Assembly: GCF_028561755.1 (NCBI RefSeq)
Contig: NZ_JAQQTD010000008.1
Span: forward strand, 30,863-94,862
Direction of reading: 5' to 3'
Length of the DNA: 64,000 nucleotides
Source: Altibacter sp. HG106
Lineage (GTDB): Bacteria; Bacteroidota; Bacteroidia; Flavobacteriales; Flavobacteriaceae
Shown here: piece by piece, positions 28,525-38,625 of the stretch
Layout of the letters: each line of letters begins with the position of its first letter
How positions within the stretch are numbered: position 1 is the stretch's first letter
Notes under the pieces: model-generated
The model's database searches: none
What the model was told of the DNA's origin: nothing
What the model saw: only the letters and a program-made list of their open reading frames with translations
Made by a program: the position numbers and the translations under genes

Positions 28525-29803
28525 CTACTTGTTTGCGTTTGTAATAACGAATGACTAAAAAGAGAACCAGCAAAAAGACGGCTATATATCGAATTAAGTG
28601 GGCTATTACCACACCTTCCAGTCCGTATACATCAGTGAGTGTATAGGCCAGTATGTAGAATGCGGCCAGCGAAAAGGCTTCGGAAAAAATAAAGGTTCGC
28701 ACCATCTTTTTCGCAATAAACTGATGCACGATCACCAACGACGCGAGACGAATGAAATCTCCTAGGAGCTGCCACTTAAACAACTCGGTGAGACCCTCGA
28801 ACCCAGGGTAAATTAAACTCACTACAAACTCGCGAAAAATGTACACCAGGATCATTCCCACCCCAAACAATGGAAGCAAGGTTTTGTATATGGACACCAG
28901 TTCTTTTTTAAAGCCTTGAGACGATTTGATAGCGGCGAACTTCGGAATGACATACAGGGTGAACAGTGCAGTGGAAAATACCATATAGTTTTTCGAAATA
29001 TTGGTCATCGCCGTCCAGATCCCCGCATCGTTCTGAGTGATCTTAGTCTCGATCATGCTTCTAACATCGATCTCCACATAATTTAGCAATACCGTTGAGA
29101 AAAGTGACATGGCCGAAAATGCTAACAAACTCTTCGCCATAGGGGCTTTCAATCGCAGTTTTGAGAACTGCACGTACTCCCGCAATACTTTCAGAAAAAT
29201 AAACAGCAGTACGGCAATCTGAATAATGGGCGTGAGCGCAATAGCGATGAGTGCGCCGTCGATATTGTACTGAAGCAAACAAAAGATCATGAGGACCGCG
29301 GTCATCAAATAAGCGATCAAATCGATTTTCGCAAAATTCTTATAGGCCGATAGGCCATTCACCACGCCGTGGAACACCCGCTGCACGGCAATAAATGGTA
29401 CCATCACCGCCACAAACTTGATGACATAGGCGAGTCTATTATCATAGAACAGGCGTTCGCTCAAGAAATCGGCCCCAAAATACAAGATGATAGCACTTCC
29501 AATACTTCCCAAGATCACAAAAACCCAGGTGGTCGAAAATAGTTTCTGTAATTGGGCTTTGTCTTCTTTGTATTCAGCTAAATACTTGATCACTCCGTTG
29601 AATGTTCCCAGAGAAGTGATGGAGGTGAGCATCTGAATCAGATTACGGAGGGACCCAATTTGAGCGATCCCTACTTCTCCTACCCACTGTGCTAATAACC
29701 GTTGAATAAATAATGAAACCAACAGGCGTATGCTAATCACTCCCGCATTCAAGGAGGTCATTTTGAGCAAGAGGTTTTGTTGTATGAACTTCGGAATTCT
29801 CAC
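28502..29803 (-). CDS. second Wzx-type oligosaccharide flippase
   Basis: 433 residues, about 12 predicted transmembrane helices. The N-terminus [49 protein letters not shown] matches O-antigen translocases of the MOP superfamily. It overlaps the aminotransferase gene by 4 bases and the other flippase by 23, so the five genes 31901-26291 are one coupled operon. It may export a different glycan from its neighbour or be a diverged paralogue. Confidence 0.87.
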   Translation of the reverse strand: MRIPKFIQQNLLLKMTSLNAGVISIRLLVSLFIQRLLAQWVGEVGIAQIGSLRNLIQMLTSITSLGTFNGVIKYLAEYKEDKAQLQKLFSTTWVFVILGSIGSAIILYFGADFLSERLFYDNRLAYVIKFVAVMVPFIAVQRVFHGVVNGLSAYKNFAKIDLIAYLMTAVLMIFCLLQYNIDGALIAIALTPIIQIAVLLFIFLKVLREYVQFSKLRLKAPMAKSLLAFSAMSLFSTVLLNYVEIDVRSMIETKITQNDAGIWTAMTNISKNYMVFSTALFTLYVIPKFAAIKSSQGFKKELVSIYKTLLPLFGVGMILVYIFREFVVSLIYPGFEGLTELFKWQLLGDFIRLASLVIVHQFIAKKMVRTFIFSEAFSLAAFYILAYTLTDVYGLEGVVIAHLIRYIAVFLLVLFLVIRYYKRKQVDEEAARR

Positions 29804-30903
29804 GTAAAGCTATTTACTGCTTCGATAATGTGTTGTGCTTCAGAATCGGTGAGCATCGGACTCATAGGTAAACTCACCACCTCTTCGTGTATCTTCTCCG
29901 TCACCGGAAACGTCAACGAATGAAATTGCGGCATTGCCTGCTGTCGATGTGGCGGTATGGGATAATGAATTAAAGTGCCCACACCTTTTTCCTTCAAGTG
30001 ATGGATAAAGCGTTCGCGCTCCTTCACGCGCACCACGAACAAATGAAAGACATGCCTTTCCCACTCGGTCACTGTGGGAAGCACTACGAGTGGATTGTTC
30101 ATGTTGGCCAAATAGGTCTTGGCGAGGACTCGGCGCTTTTCGTTTTGAGCGTCTAATGACGGCAATTTTTCTAATAAAAAATACGCCTGTAGTTCGTCCA
30201 AGCGTGAATTCCCGCCGGGAAGCTCATTGACGTATTTCGACGACGCGCCGTAATTGCGCAGCAGGGTAATCACTTCTGCCAGGGCGGCGTCGTTCGTGGT
30301 AACCGCGCCGGCATCGCCCAAGGCCCCTAAATTCTTCGTAGGATAAAAACTGAAACCCGCTGCATGCCCCAGATTTCCCGCCCTGATACCTTCGGAAGTC
30401 TTAGCTCCGTGTGCCTGAGCCGCATCTTCAATAACCAACAGCTCAAATTTTTCGGCAAGGGTGTTTAGGGGTTCTATAGGCGCCAGTTGCCCATAAAGAT
30501 GCACGGGCATAATTGCCTTTGTTTTCCCGTTGATTGCGGCCGCTACCGCATCCAGGTTGAAGTTGTAGGTAGTCGCTTCGGCTTCCACCAACACCGGCAC
30601 CATGCCCGCCTGTTGAATGGCTAAAATGGTGGCGATGTACGTATTGGATGCAACAATCACCTCATCACCTTCCGACAGCCTGCCCAACACTTTATATCCT
30701 TCTAAGATGAGACGCAAGGCTTCCAGTCCGTTGCCCGTACCGATGGCAAACTTAGTTCCGCAGTACGCAGCGTAGTCGGTTTCAAAGTCGTTCACGGCCG
30801 TTCCCAGAATATAGTATCCTGAATCTAAAAAGCTTCGAAACTTCTTTTGAAAAGCGGCTTCGAAGGGCTGGTTTAATTTCTTAAGATCGAGAAACGGAAT
30901 CAC
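29800..30903 (-). CDS. DegT/DnrJ/EryC1/StrS sugar aminotransferase
   Basis: 367 residues, PLP-dependent fold-type I. The motif set is [11 protein letters not shown] (N-terminus), [34 protein letters not shown] (about residues 155-172) and the Schiff-base lysine in [18 protein letters not shown] (about 184-201). It ends with the family region [21 protein letters not shown]. Such enzymes aminate keto-deoxy sugars. Together with the FdtA/QdtA-like cupin at 23596-24009 it fits FdtB/QdtB (3-amino-3,6-dideoxyhexose synthesis). Overlaps both neighbours by 4 bases. Confidence 0.92.
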   Translation of the reverse strand: MIPFLDLKKLNQPFEAAFQKKFRSFLDSGYYILGTAVNDFETDYAAYCGTKFAIGTGNGLEALRLILEGYKVLGRLSEGDEVIVASNTYIATILAIQQAGMVPVLVEAEATTYNFNLDAVAAAINGKTKAIMPVHLYGQLAPIEPLNTLAEKFELLVIEDAAQAHGAKTSEGIRAGNLGHAAGFSFYPTKNLGALGDAGAVTTNDAALAEVITLLRNYGASSKYVNELPGGNSRLDELQAYFLLEKLPSLDAQNEKRRVLAKTYLANMNNPLVVLPTVTEWERHVFHLFVVRVKERERFIHHLKEKGVGTLIHYPIPPHRQQAMPQFHSLTFPVTEKIHEEVVSLPMSPMLTDSEAQHIIEAVNSFT

Positions 30904-31901
30904 GTAGTGACGGGCTTTAGTTGGTCGTATTTGTTTGTTGCAATGCGGTAATTATCTGCGGTGAAACTTCGGGCACCACAGGTTTCTTTCCAAAAGATGA
31001 GACCGGTATTCAGTGCCTTTCCGTCGTTTTCGCTAGAAATATTAAAATCGAAATAGCGTCTTCCCTCCTTCCAATGATTGATACAGAAATCATACGCCAA
31101 ATCGAGACTTCCGTAGGCATTTTTACTGGCCTTTCCGGAAACATACTGTGGATGGACGGTGGTTTTGGTCAGGAACACCGTAGTTCCTGCCACCAGTTCA
31201 TCCCCTTTATAAACGCTTACTTGTTTGATATTATTGGGAAAGCGATGCGCTAATAAGCGAATTTCATCCAGACTATGGACGGGTGTTACCTCATGTTTTC
31301 TTTTGAGGTTGGGGATGAGTACTTCGTTCCAAAAGCCTTCAAAGTTTTGATCTACCCGTACCGTTAATTCATTGCGTTTTGCTTTGTTCAAGCCTTCTCT
31401 TCGGTTCTTCTGAAAGGGCAGCTGATGTTGATAATCGATGACCATCAGCACGTCTTTCTTGGTCAATTCGGCTCCGGCACGATACAGAATATACTCTAAT
31501 TCATCGCTGGGAAGGCTATGATAGAATGTGGGCGGAAGTTTAACAGACCAATGAGTGATGCCGTGGTTGTGAAGAAAATGAAGCATCGCTTGCACCGCTT
31601 CCCAGACGTCAAAGAGTTTTGCCTGCTCTTGCAACACCATGCCCCCGTAGGTAAGTCCGAGATGCGAATAGAGTTCATGACCCTCTTGGTGTGCGGGAAC
31701 AACTGCAAACAGGCTGCCTTTACGATAGATGCACAGCGAAAAGTCTTCAAACCGATGGCTGTGATAATCCATAAAATTTCGATGGAAGAGAAAAGTGGCG
31801 TTTTTAGCGGTTCCAATAAAGTCGTTCCAATCGTCTGAAAGCTTCGGCTGATAGCGAATCACTTGAAATTGAGAGAGGATGTCTTCTTCAGGTTGGCCCA
31901 C
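30900..31901 (-). CDS. FemAB-like GNAT acyltransferase of the polysaccharide locus
   Basis: 333 residues. Residues about 165-305 carry the GNAT_acetyltransf_6 (BioF2/FemAB-like) domain with [41 protein letters not shown] and [30 protein letters not shown]. The N-terminal half ([23 protein letters not shown]) is the second GNAT-like unit of the same family. Related proteins transfer aminoacyl or acyl groups onto peptidoglycan or glycan amines; here modification of an amino sugar is a reasonable inference. First gene of the five-gene coupled operon. Confidence 0.85.
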   Translation of the reverse strand: MGQPEEDILSQFQVIRYQPKLSDDWNDFIGTAKNATFLFHRNFMDYHSHRFEDFSLCIYRKGSLFAVVPAHQEGHELYSHLGLTYGGMVLQEQAKLFDVWEAVQAMLHFLHNHGITHWSVKLPPTFYHSLPSDELEYILYRAGAELTKKDVLMVIDYQHQLPFQKNRREGLNKAKRNELTVRVDQNFEGFWNEVLIPNLKRKHEVTPVHSLDEIRLLAHRFPNNIKQVSVYKGDELVAGTTVFLTKTTVHPQYVSGKASKNAYGSLDLAYDFCINHWKEGRRYFDFNISSENDGKALNTGLIFWKETCGARSFTADNYRIATNKYDQLKPVTT

Positions 31902-32033
31902 GGAATACGATCGATTAGTAGTTGTAAAGCTAAAATTATTTTTACTTATATACAGAGAACCACTTCAAAATATAGCACGCGCACTGCTCGCTTTTGTAAT
32001 ATCAGACCACTTATAGAGATATTCCGAAGCACA
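31902..32033. other. AT-rich spacer holding the polysaccharide operon promoter region
   Basis: About 130 bases of low-GC sequence between the FemAB-like gene start and the sulfatase-fold gene stop. I see no clear TAnnTTTG element or hairpin. One CTTCGGAA octamer (minus strand) lies at 32022-32029, outside any gene. Confidence 0.5.
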
Positions 32034-33521
32034 TTATTCGTCGTTAGTAACAGCTTCTAATGTGATCGCTCCCTTTTCATCGATATAGGTATAACAACCG
32101 TTAGGCGCTCCTTCGTTCAGAATTACAAAGCTTCTATCGGGTTGGAGCTGTTCGATCAAGGCAGGGTTTTCTGAGAGTTCCGCAAAAATAATTCGAAACA
32201 GGTTCACTGAAGAGCGAAACTCCCCGTCCCATTTGGGTTCGATCGCATCAGGCCAGTGAATGGCCAGCAGACTACTAAACATGGAGTATATTAAGTCGCG
32301 GTCTTGCGTTTTGCGATAGATCTGTCGCGTGTATTCCATGCCTACAAAACCGCCATGATCGGCAGAAATAATAATAAGCGCCTGAGGATCTTTATCCAGA
32401 ATGAGGGACACGATTTCTTTAAGCTTCTCGTTGGCATCTGCCAGTTTTACAAACCATTTCTCCTTTTCTTTTGTGATTCCTTCAGAGGCTTCTTGAGCAG
32501 TAGCAATATGTCCCGGGTCAAAAATTTCAATAAAGAAAAATTGGGGTTGGTCCTCTTGCCTGGTATCCATCCATTTCAGTAGGGGCACCGTCAATTCCCG
32601 TCGCTTTCCGAGACCAGTTCCTACATACGAGATATCGTTGTAATCAAAGTTACAATGGTCGTATCCTAAGGTAGGGCGATTCAGCAGCAAATAAGGGCGT
32701 TCCAGCAGCAAATGGGTCTCGTAATTATTGTTTTTTAAAATTCGCAGCACAGCATTGTCGGTGACAACGAGGTCTCTCAAATGCACCCCTTCGTTAAAGC
32801 TTTCCCCACGGTTGTAATAATGGTGCTTCATGGCGAACATAGAGGTATTCGATGTGAGCGTGGAGGGATAATTGCTTCGGAAATTGGGGTAGTACTTCAT
32901 GCTTTTGGAAGCAAAATACGAGGTCATTTCCGAAGGGTCCGCATCGTAATAACCACGGCGTAATTCAGAAGGATTTACATAACCATCCGGCTGAATAAAG
33001 TAAATGTTGGGAGTATGCGTTAACATAGTTTCCTCAATCGCATCAGGCTGAGACAACCAATCGGTGGCGAAGTTCTTGTGTTTTAGCACTTCAGGAACCA
33101 AGGTTATGAGTCCGATTCCCGCTAAAATAAATTGAATACCCACGATCTTTTTGAAGTGATGCTTCAGCAAAAATGCAGCAAGGCCTGCGATCACTATGAT
33201 TCCCAAGGCAATCTTTTTCTCTACTCCTGCGTATAGACAAATCATCAAAAGCCACAAAAACACCAGCATATTTAAAAAAGGTAATACCAAGCGCGCCCAG
33301 TTGGCAGGAAGAAACCGATTGGACACCCATTGCGCCAGGGAAAGCAATAACAGCGGAACACCTATGAACACACCCAGAAAGTACCCCAGGTGCTCCCAAC
33401 TGTTGACCAGCGCCCAGTTGGTACTATAGTAGAACAAAATAGGATACAATCCTGCCGCTACAGCAGCAAGAATTGCCGTGGTGGGTTTCCGGTACCATGC
33501 GTTTGACGATGCTATACTCAT
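32034..33521 (-). CDS. membrane-embedded sulfatase/alkaline-phosphatase-fold enzyme
   Basis: 495 residues from the ATG at 33521, which overlaps the methyltransferase stop (ATGA). Five N-terminal transmembrane segments cover residues about 13-150; a periplasmic catalytic domain follows. Metal-site motifs are IYFIQPDGYVNP (about residue 175) and LIIISADHGGFVG (about 375). The sulfatase CxPxR formylglycine motif is absent; the nucleophile candidate lies in NYPSTLTSNTSMFAM. This layout resembles LTA-synthase and phosphoethanolamine-transferase-like enzymes that act on cell-surface polymers. The substrate is unknown. Last gene of a three-gene coupled unit. Confidence 0.8.
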   Translation of the reverse strand: MSIASSNAWYRKPTTAILAAVAAGLYPILFYYSTNWALVNSWEHLGYFLGVFIGVPLLLLSLAQWVSNRFLPANWARLVLPFLNMLVFLWLLMICLYAGVEKKIALGIIVIAGLAAFLLKHHFKKIVGIQFILAGIGLITLVPEVLKHKNFATDWLSQPDAIEETMLTHTPNIYFIQPDGYVNPSELRRGYYDADPSEMTSYFASKSMKYYPNFRSNYPSTLTSNTSMFAMKHHYYNRGESFNEGVHLRDLVVTDNAVLRILKNNNYETHLLLERPYLLLNRPTLGYDHCNFDYNDISYVGTGLGKRRELTVPLLKWMDTRQEDQPQFFFIEIFDPGHIATAQEASEGITKEKEKWFVKLADANEKLKEIVSLILDKDPQALIIISADHGGFVGMEYTRQIYRKTQDRDLIYSMFSSLLAIHWPDAIEPKWDGEFRSSVNLFRIIFAELSENPALIEQLQPDRSFVILNEGAPNGCYTYIDEKGAITLEAVTNDE

Positions 33522-34924
33522 GCCTTTGGTTTCACTGAATCCTTTCGCTTGAAATGGTAGAGCACCCGCTCTGTCCCGGCGATGGGTTGTTTTTCTACAC
33601 ATTCAAAGAATCGTTCGTATGCAGCTTCAAACTGGGATTGATTGTAGTGATCGAAATGCCCTTTAAATTCCCGCTTGCGCACCAATAAAGAAGTGACCCA
33701 GGAGTCGGTTCGCTTCGGAAATTCAATGAGTAAGGTGTTCGAGAAGGAGGCAAAGAAGGCAGCCGATTTCTCGAAAGGGACATTTCCCGAAAGGGTAATA
33801 TGATGAATTAAAGCCAGCGCCATCACCACGTCGGGCTGATAGGCCTGAAGTCGCGCGATCATAGATGAGCGTTCGGTGTTGTGAAAACCGATTCCCGGGG
33901 CAGGTTGCAGCACATCACACACCCAAGGTAGCATGTTCGTCTCGTTATTTTTCTGCATTTGCCGCATATTCTGATCGACAGCATTGGTATCGATATCGGT
34001 TACCATGACATGCGCTACCTTAGCGCGTACAGTGCGCGCAAAGGTGCCGTCATTTCCACCCATATCAATGAGTCGGTCGGGTTTCAGTTGTGTCACCCAT
34101 TGCTGTACGAGTTTTTTCTTAGCTTCAAAGGCCTTCGCGTCGTAATTTGTCTTTTCGTAATAATTACCCCACTCCGTATCTTTTTTTAATGCCAACTTCT
34201 GAATAAACTGAAACAAACCTTTCAGCATATTGTCTTGTGCCTTCTTAGAAAGTTTGGCAATGCTCGTTTTGGCCTCGTAGTCTTCCTGATGCTTGCTTTC
34301 CATCTTGGCCAGCAGGTGTATGTTGGTATAGAGGGTAGGGTTCAGTTTGGTTTTCCCCGGCAATAAGGAAGCGATCAGGGAAACCGGAATCCCATCAATA
34401 TGGGTTTGCATCATTTTTAGCATTTCCGGGCCGTGATATTTGGTGAGGATCAACGGACCTAAAAAGTGGGTTATAAATTGCTTGTAGGCTCTCCAGGGTG
34501 TGTTTTCTTCGTAAAAATCGAAGGAAAGCGTATCGATAAATACGGCACGACCTTTATGAAAGGTGATGTTATAGGCCGACGCATCTTTCAGAATAAAGCC
34601 TTTGGACAACAGATATTTCTGCAGTTTGAGGGTAAGCAATGCCGCTTGCTTGTATTGCTCGAAGCCCCATTCGTAGGGATAGGTAATGTAGGGAATTTGT
34701 TCCGGCGTTAGAAGAATCTCTGCTTCGGAAACTTCCGTTTCTTGATGCGGAATAAGCAGTTCTTTCCGGATCAAGGTATCGTATATCCTTTGTTCCTTTA
34801 GGGCCTTGTACTGCGGAAAATAAATGGGAAGGATGCGTCGCTTGACGATGCCTTCTTCTACAAAAACATATCCTGAAGGATCGCGGAAGGAAGCGTCATG
34901 TGCATGAAGATTAGGATCGGTCAT
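33518..34924 (-). CDS. two-domain protein with class I SAM-dependent methyltransferase domain
   Basis: 468 residues from MTDPNLHAHD; an ATG at 34939 is an alternative. The N-terminal half (SFRDPSGYVFVEEGIVKRRI; LKDASAYNITFHKGRAVFIDTLSF) resembles the kinase-like region seen in some LPS-core proteins and has the HRD/DFG-like pattern DAxxYN...FID. The C-terminal half has a Rossmann SAM site, PDRLIDMGGNDGTFARTV (about residue 285-302), and VVMALALIHHITLSGN. It probably modifies a surface glycan. Overlaps the small membrane protein by 14 bases and the sulfatase-fold gene by 4. Confidence 0.82.
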   Translation of the reverse strand: MTDPNLHAHDASFRDPSGYVFVEEGIVKRRILPIYFPQYKALKEQRIYDTLIRKELLIPHQETEVSEAEILLTPEQIPYITYPYEWGFEQYKQAALLTLKLQKYLLSKGFILKDASAYNITFHKGRAVFIDTLSFDFYEENTPWRAYKQFITHFLGPLILTKYHGPEMLKMMQTHIDGIPVSLIASLLPGKTKLNPTLYTNIHLLAKMESKHQEDYEAKTSIAKLSKKAQDNMLKGLFQFIQKLALKKDTEWGNYYEKTNYDAKAFEAKKKLVQQWVTQLKPDRLIDMGGNDGTFARTVRAKVAHVMVTDIDTNAVDQNMRQMQKNNETNMLPWVCDVLQPAPGIGFHNTERSSMIARLQAYQPDVVMALALIHHITLSGNVPFEKSAAFFASFSNTLLIEFPKRTDSWVTSLLVRKREFKGHFDHYNQSQFEAAYERFFECVEKQPIAGTERVLYHFKRKDSVKPKA

Positions 34925-35105
34925 GCGTATCGGTTTCATCTTCAATATCGATAGAATCTTCCTCCGGATCGTCTTTGGTGAGGCCTAAAATCGACTTCAC
35001 CTTGTACATCACATTCTTAGAAAACAAGAGAATACCGGCAGCCGCGGCTACTAGCGCTTGCACGATCATCGCCCCGAGCCCGGGATCAAAGTACAGAAAA
35101 TTCAT
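34911..35105 (-). CDS. 64-residue single-pass membrane protein with LDPG-type motif
   Basis: Begins MNFLYFDPGLGAMIVQ; the motif FDPGLGAMIVQ precedes one transmembrane helix (about residues 12-32), then a basic stretch (YKVKSILGL) and an acidic tail (DDPEEDSIDIEDETD). Small proteins with an LDPGxGS-like N-terminus next to a methyltransferase and an alkaline-phosphatase-fold gene occur, to my recollection, in several phyla, without known function. The start at 35105 is chosen by this motif. It overlaps the downstream methyltransferase by 14 bases. Confidence 0.72.
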   Translation of the reverse strand: MNFLYFDPGLGAMIVQALVAAAAGILLFSKNVMYKVKSILGLTKDDPEEDSIDIEDETDTHDRS

Positions 35106-35172
35106 AACGGTAAATTTACAAAACCGCCACAAAGAAACGAATAATGTTACGTAAATGTGACCTTACCGTTAT

Positions 35173-36963
35173 TTATTTACTACGCTTTCTGTCGACTTCT
35201 TTCAATAAGATTTTACGTAAACGAAGGTGATTAGGAGTTACTTCCACATATTCATCTTTCTGAATATATTCCAGGGCTTCTTCCAGTGAAAATTTAATCG
35301 CTGGCACAATTCGCGCTTTATCGTCTGCCCCGGCCGAACGTACGTTGGTGAGCTTCTTGGTTTTTGTAACGTTTACCACCATATCGTCCTGGCGAGAATT
35401 CTCACCAATAACCTGTCCTTCGTAGATTTCTTCTCCCGGATCGATAAAGAAGCGTCCGCGTTCCTGGAGTTTATCAATAGAATATGGAATGGCAGTACCT
35501 TTTTCCATAGATACCATGCTTCCATTTTGACGTTCGGGAATCCCTCCCTTTACTGGTTGATACTCTAAAAAGCGATGGGTCATAATCGCCTCCCCCGCCG
35601 TCGCGGTAAGCAGTTGGTTTCGCAATCCGATGATCCCACGAGATGGGATTTCGAAGGTACACACCATCCGATCGCCTTTGGCCTCCATAGTTTTCATTTC
35701 TCCTTTGCGGATGGTGACCATGTCAATAGCACGACCGCTTACCGCTTCGGGTAAATCGATGGTAAGTTGTTCAACAGGTTCGCAGGTAACGCCGTCGATT
35801 TGCTTCAGAATTACTTGCGGTTGCCCAATTTGTAATTCATAGCCTTCGCGACGCATGGTTTCAATGAGCACGGAAAGGTGCAATACCCCTCTTCCGAAGA
35901 CCATAAATTTATCGGCGCTATCGGTTTCCTCCACACGCAAGGCCAGGTTCTTCTCTAATTCACGCTCCAAACGTTCTTTCACATGACGAGAGGTCACGAA
36001 TTTTCCATCCTTTCCGAAGAAGGGAGAATCGTTGATCGTGAACAACATGCTCATGGTAGGCTCGTCGATCGCGATGGTTTGCAAGGCTTCCGGCTGTTCT
36101 ACATCTGCAATGGTGTCGCCTATTTCAAAATTCTCCAAACCTACTACGGCACAGATATCTCCGGCCTGTACTTCGGCCACTTTTTTTCTACCCAGTCCTT
36201 CAAAAGTATGTACTTCCTTGATCTTCGACTTAACGATAGAACCATTGCGCTTTACCAGAGAGATTTGCTGATTTTCTTTTAGTGATCCGCGTTGGAGTCG
36301 GCCAATCGCAATACGCCCCGTGTAGGAAGAGAAGTCTAAGGAAGTGATCAACATCTGCGTGGTTCCTTCGGAAATCTTCGGACTCGGAATATGCTCTAAC
36401 ACCATATCAAGCAACGGTTCAATGTTATCGGTTTCCTGCTGCCAATCATCGCTCATCCAATTATTTTTGGCAGAACCGTAAACGGTAGGAAAATCAAGTT
36501 GCCACTCTTCGGCACCCAATTCGAACATCAGATCGAACACCGCTTCGTGCACTTCATCAGGCATACAGTTTTCTTTGTCTACTTTATTGACAACCAGACA
36601 AGGCTTCTTTCCAAGATCCAAGGCTTTCTGCAATACGAATCGCGTTTGCGGCATGGGTCCTTCAAAAGCATCCACCAAAAGCAGTACGCCATCTGCCATG
36701 TTCAAAACGCGTTCTACTTCTCCACCGAAATCGGCGTGACCGGGCGTATCGATAATATTGATCTTGGTATCTTTATACGTAACCGATACGTTCTTCGAGG
36801 TAATGGTAATACCACGTTCCCGTTCCAGATCGTTATTATCGAGGATGAGTTCGCCAGTCGTTTCATTGTCACGGAACAAGCGACAGTGGTGAAGAATTTT
36901 ATCCACCAAGGTGGTCTTTCCGTGGTCAACGTGGGCGATGATAGCTATATTTTTGATATCCAT
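35173..36963 (-). CDS. typA: translational GTPase TypA/BipA
   Basis: 596 residues. GTPase motifs: G1 AHVDHGKTTLVDKIL, G2 in NDLERERGITITSKNV, G3 IDTPGHADFGGEVERVL and G4 VVNKVDKENC. Domain II is followed by EF-G-like domains III and V and the BipA-specific C-terminal domain (KTKKLTNVRSAGADD, EYVEVTPNHLRLRKILL). BipA binds the ribosome and assists 50S subunit assembly, especially at low temperature and stress. A monocistronic gene; a TAnnTTTG-type element TACTTTTG lies at 37020-37013 on its strand. Confidence 0.96.
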   Translation of the reverse strand: MDIKNIAIIAHVDHGKTTLVDKILHHCRLFRDNETTGELILDNNDLERERGITITSKNVSVTYKDTKINIIDTPGHADFGGEVERVLNMADGVLLLVDAFEGPMPQTRFVLQKALDLGKKPCLVVNKVDKENCMPDEVHEAVFDLMFELGAEEWQLDFPTVYGSAKNNWMSDDWQQETDNIEPLLDMVLEHIPSPKISEGTTQMLITSLDFSSYTGRIAIGRLQRGSLKENQQISLVKRNGSIVKSKIKEVHTFEGLGRKKVAEVQAGDICAVVGLENFEIGDTIADVEQPEALQTIAIDEPTMSMLFTINDSPFFGKDGKFVTSRHVKERLERELEKNLALRVEETDSADKFMVFGRGVLHLSVLIETMRREGYELQIGQPQVILKQIDGVTCEPVEQLTIDLPEAVSGRAIDMVTIRKGEMKTMEAKGDRMVCTFEIPSRGIIGLRNQLLTATAGEAIMTHRFLEYQPVKGGIPERQNGSMVSMEKGTAIPYSIDKLQERGRFFIDPGEEIYEGQVIGENSRQDDMVVNVTKTKKLTNVRSAGADDKARIVPAIKFSLEEALEYIQKDEYVEVTPNHLRLRKILLKEVDRKRSK

Positions 36964-37012
36964 GCGATTCCTTTGAAAAAAGTTTAAAAACCCGTTGGTT
37001 CTTTCGGGCGCG

Positions 37013-37020
37013 CAAAAGTA
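37013..37020 (-). promoter_or_regulatory. candidate -7 element of typA
   Basis: TACTTTTG on the minus strand fits TAnnTTTG and lies 49 bases upstream of the typA start. No TTG is found at the expected -33 distance, so support rests on the -7 element only. Confidence 0.4.
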
Positions 37021-37153
37021 CTATATATTCTTCACAAATAGCCTAGAATTGCACTATATCTTTGTAAAGAAAAAGAAGGTCTATTTTAGAAAAATCAGAC
37101 GCTCGTAATATTTCGTATCTTTAGAAACTCCCCTAAATGTAATACCAACTCTT

Positions 37154-38548
37154 ATGAAGAAAATAGTATTTCTGCTATTGATGTTTACCGGACTCATAGC
37201 GTCAGCCCAATTTGGGCCGCAACAAATTATTTCAACATCTGATGAAGGTCCTTATTATGCTATTCCCGTGGATGTTGACAGCGACGGTTTTATTGATGTA
37301 CTGTCAGCTTCAAACAATGATTATAGTATTGAATGGTTCCGAAATTTAGATGGATTGGGAAATTTCGGGCCAAAAAATGTCATCAACGACAGTTCTGGAT
37401 GGGTTTTATCTATGGAATGGACGGATGTCGACGGAGACGGAGATAACGATATTTTATATCTTAGAAATAATCCTGAAGAAATAGCTTGGCTCGAAAACCA
37501 GGATGGGCAAGGCACCTTCTCTTCGGAACAATTACTAGACTATTCTGTTTCTGGCTCGATACTGAATATACAGGCTATTGACCTCGATGATGACGGAGAT
37601 TTAGACATTGTAAGTACCGTATTAGAGTCTGTTTTCGAGCATATTGTCTGGTTTGAAAATGTAGGAGATGGAAGCTTGAGTGCTGCCAATTATATCGCTA
37701 TTGAATTTTTCATGTTAGGGGGATTAACGTTAGCAGATATTGATAATGATGGCTGGAAGGACATCGTGGTGTCTGACAACAACAACGATCCTGCAGCACG
37801 TATCATTTGGTTTAAAAATCAAGGAGATACGACGTTTGCGGAAGCACAGCCAATATATCAGTTTCAAATGCTGCGATCAGACTGGACACAGGTGGAAGAA
37901 ATTCAGTACGAAGATTTTAATTCTGATGGCAAAAAGGATTTATTCATAGTAGGGCGGAATGCAGACATTGGTGATTCTGTGAGCTGGTTAGAGAATTTAG
38001 ATAATTTGGGTGCCTTCGGTGAGCTACATAGTATTGATAGTTTTCCGGGAGGGTACACCATTGGGGATATAGACAATGACAACGATCAAGATCTGTTGGT
38101 TCGCTATCGCACTTTTGACGAAATAATATGGCTTGAAAATGAAAATGGCTTGGGCACTTTCGACACGGAACGATTTGTAACAACAGAGGTAGATTTTCCC
38201 AGAGATGCCCAACTAGCCGATTTTAATGGAGATGGCTTGCTAGATGTCGTTTCGGCCTCGACAGGAGATGGCAAATTAGCTTGGTATGAAAACACAGGCG
38301 TTTTCAATGTAACTGAAAGCAGCATCGCACCGATGCTTCTCTATCCGAATCCTGCAAAAAGCAATATAACGGTTACTACACAGGAAACTCCCACAAAAAT
38401 TATCGTCTATAATCTTATGGGACAATCGGTTGCTGTTTTTAAAAACACGAGAACAGTTGATGTTTCATTGTTATCACAGGGTAATTATTTGCTTACCATC
38501 GAGGGACCTTCCGGAGACAGAACCGTCCATCGGATGATCAAAGAATAA
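37154..38548 (+). CDS. T9SS-exported FG-GAP/VCBS repeat protein
   Basis: 464 residues with signal peptide MKKIVFLLLMFTGLIASAQ. Seven DxDxDG-type calcium-binding loops (DVDSDGFID, DVDGDGDND, DLDDDGDLD, DIDNDGWKD, DFNSDGKKD, DIDNDNDQD, DFNGDGLLD) are spaced about 50 residues apart, as in VCBS/FG-GAP blades. Residues about 393-464 form a type A T9SS sorting domain (MLLYPNPAKSNITV ... IIVYNLMGQSV ... GNYLLTIEG). It is therefore predicted to be secreted through the outer membrane and possibly attached to the surface. A ligand-binding or adhesion role is likely; no enzyme domain is seen. Confidence 0.9.
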   Translation: MKKIVFLLLMFTGLIASAQFGPQQIISTSDEGPYYAIPVDVDSDGFIDVLSASNNDYSIEWFRNLDGLGNFGPKNVINDSSGWVLSMEWTDVDGDGDNDILYLRNNPEEIAWLENQDGQGTFSSEQLLDYSVSGSILNIQAIDLDDDGDLDIVSTVLESVFEHIVWFENVGDGSLSAANYIAIEFFMLGGLTLADIDNDGWKDIVVSDNNNDPAARIIWFKNQGDTTFAEAQPIYQFQMLRSDWTQVEEIQYEDFNSDGKKDLFIVGRNADIGDSVSWLENLDNLGAFGELHSIDSFPGGYTIGDIDNDNDQDLLVRYRTFDEIIWLENENGLGTFDTERFVTTEVDFPRDAQLADFNGDGLLDVVSASTGDGKLAWYENTGVFNVTESSIAPMLLYPNPAKSNITVTTQETPTKIIVYNLMGQSVAVFKNTRTVDVSLLSQGNYLLTIEGPSGDRTVHRMIKE

Positions 38549-38602
38549 GAAGAAGGTGTTTTTGAGAGCATAAAAGGATGTCTTTCCTGCCGTGCTTTTC
38601 CC

Positions 38603-38610
38603 TATCTTTG
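38603..38610 (+). promoter_or_regulatory. candidate -7 element of kdsA
   Basis: TATCTTTG fits the -7 consensus and lies 15 bases upstream of the kdsA ATG. No good -33 TTG was found at 17-23 bases distance. Confidence 0.45.
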
Positions 38611-38625
38611 CGGAAACTATAGGCT

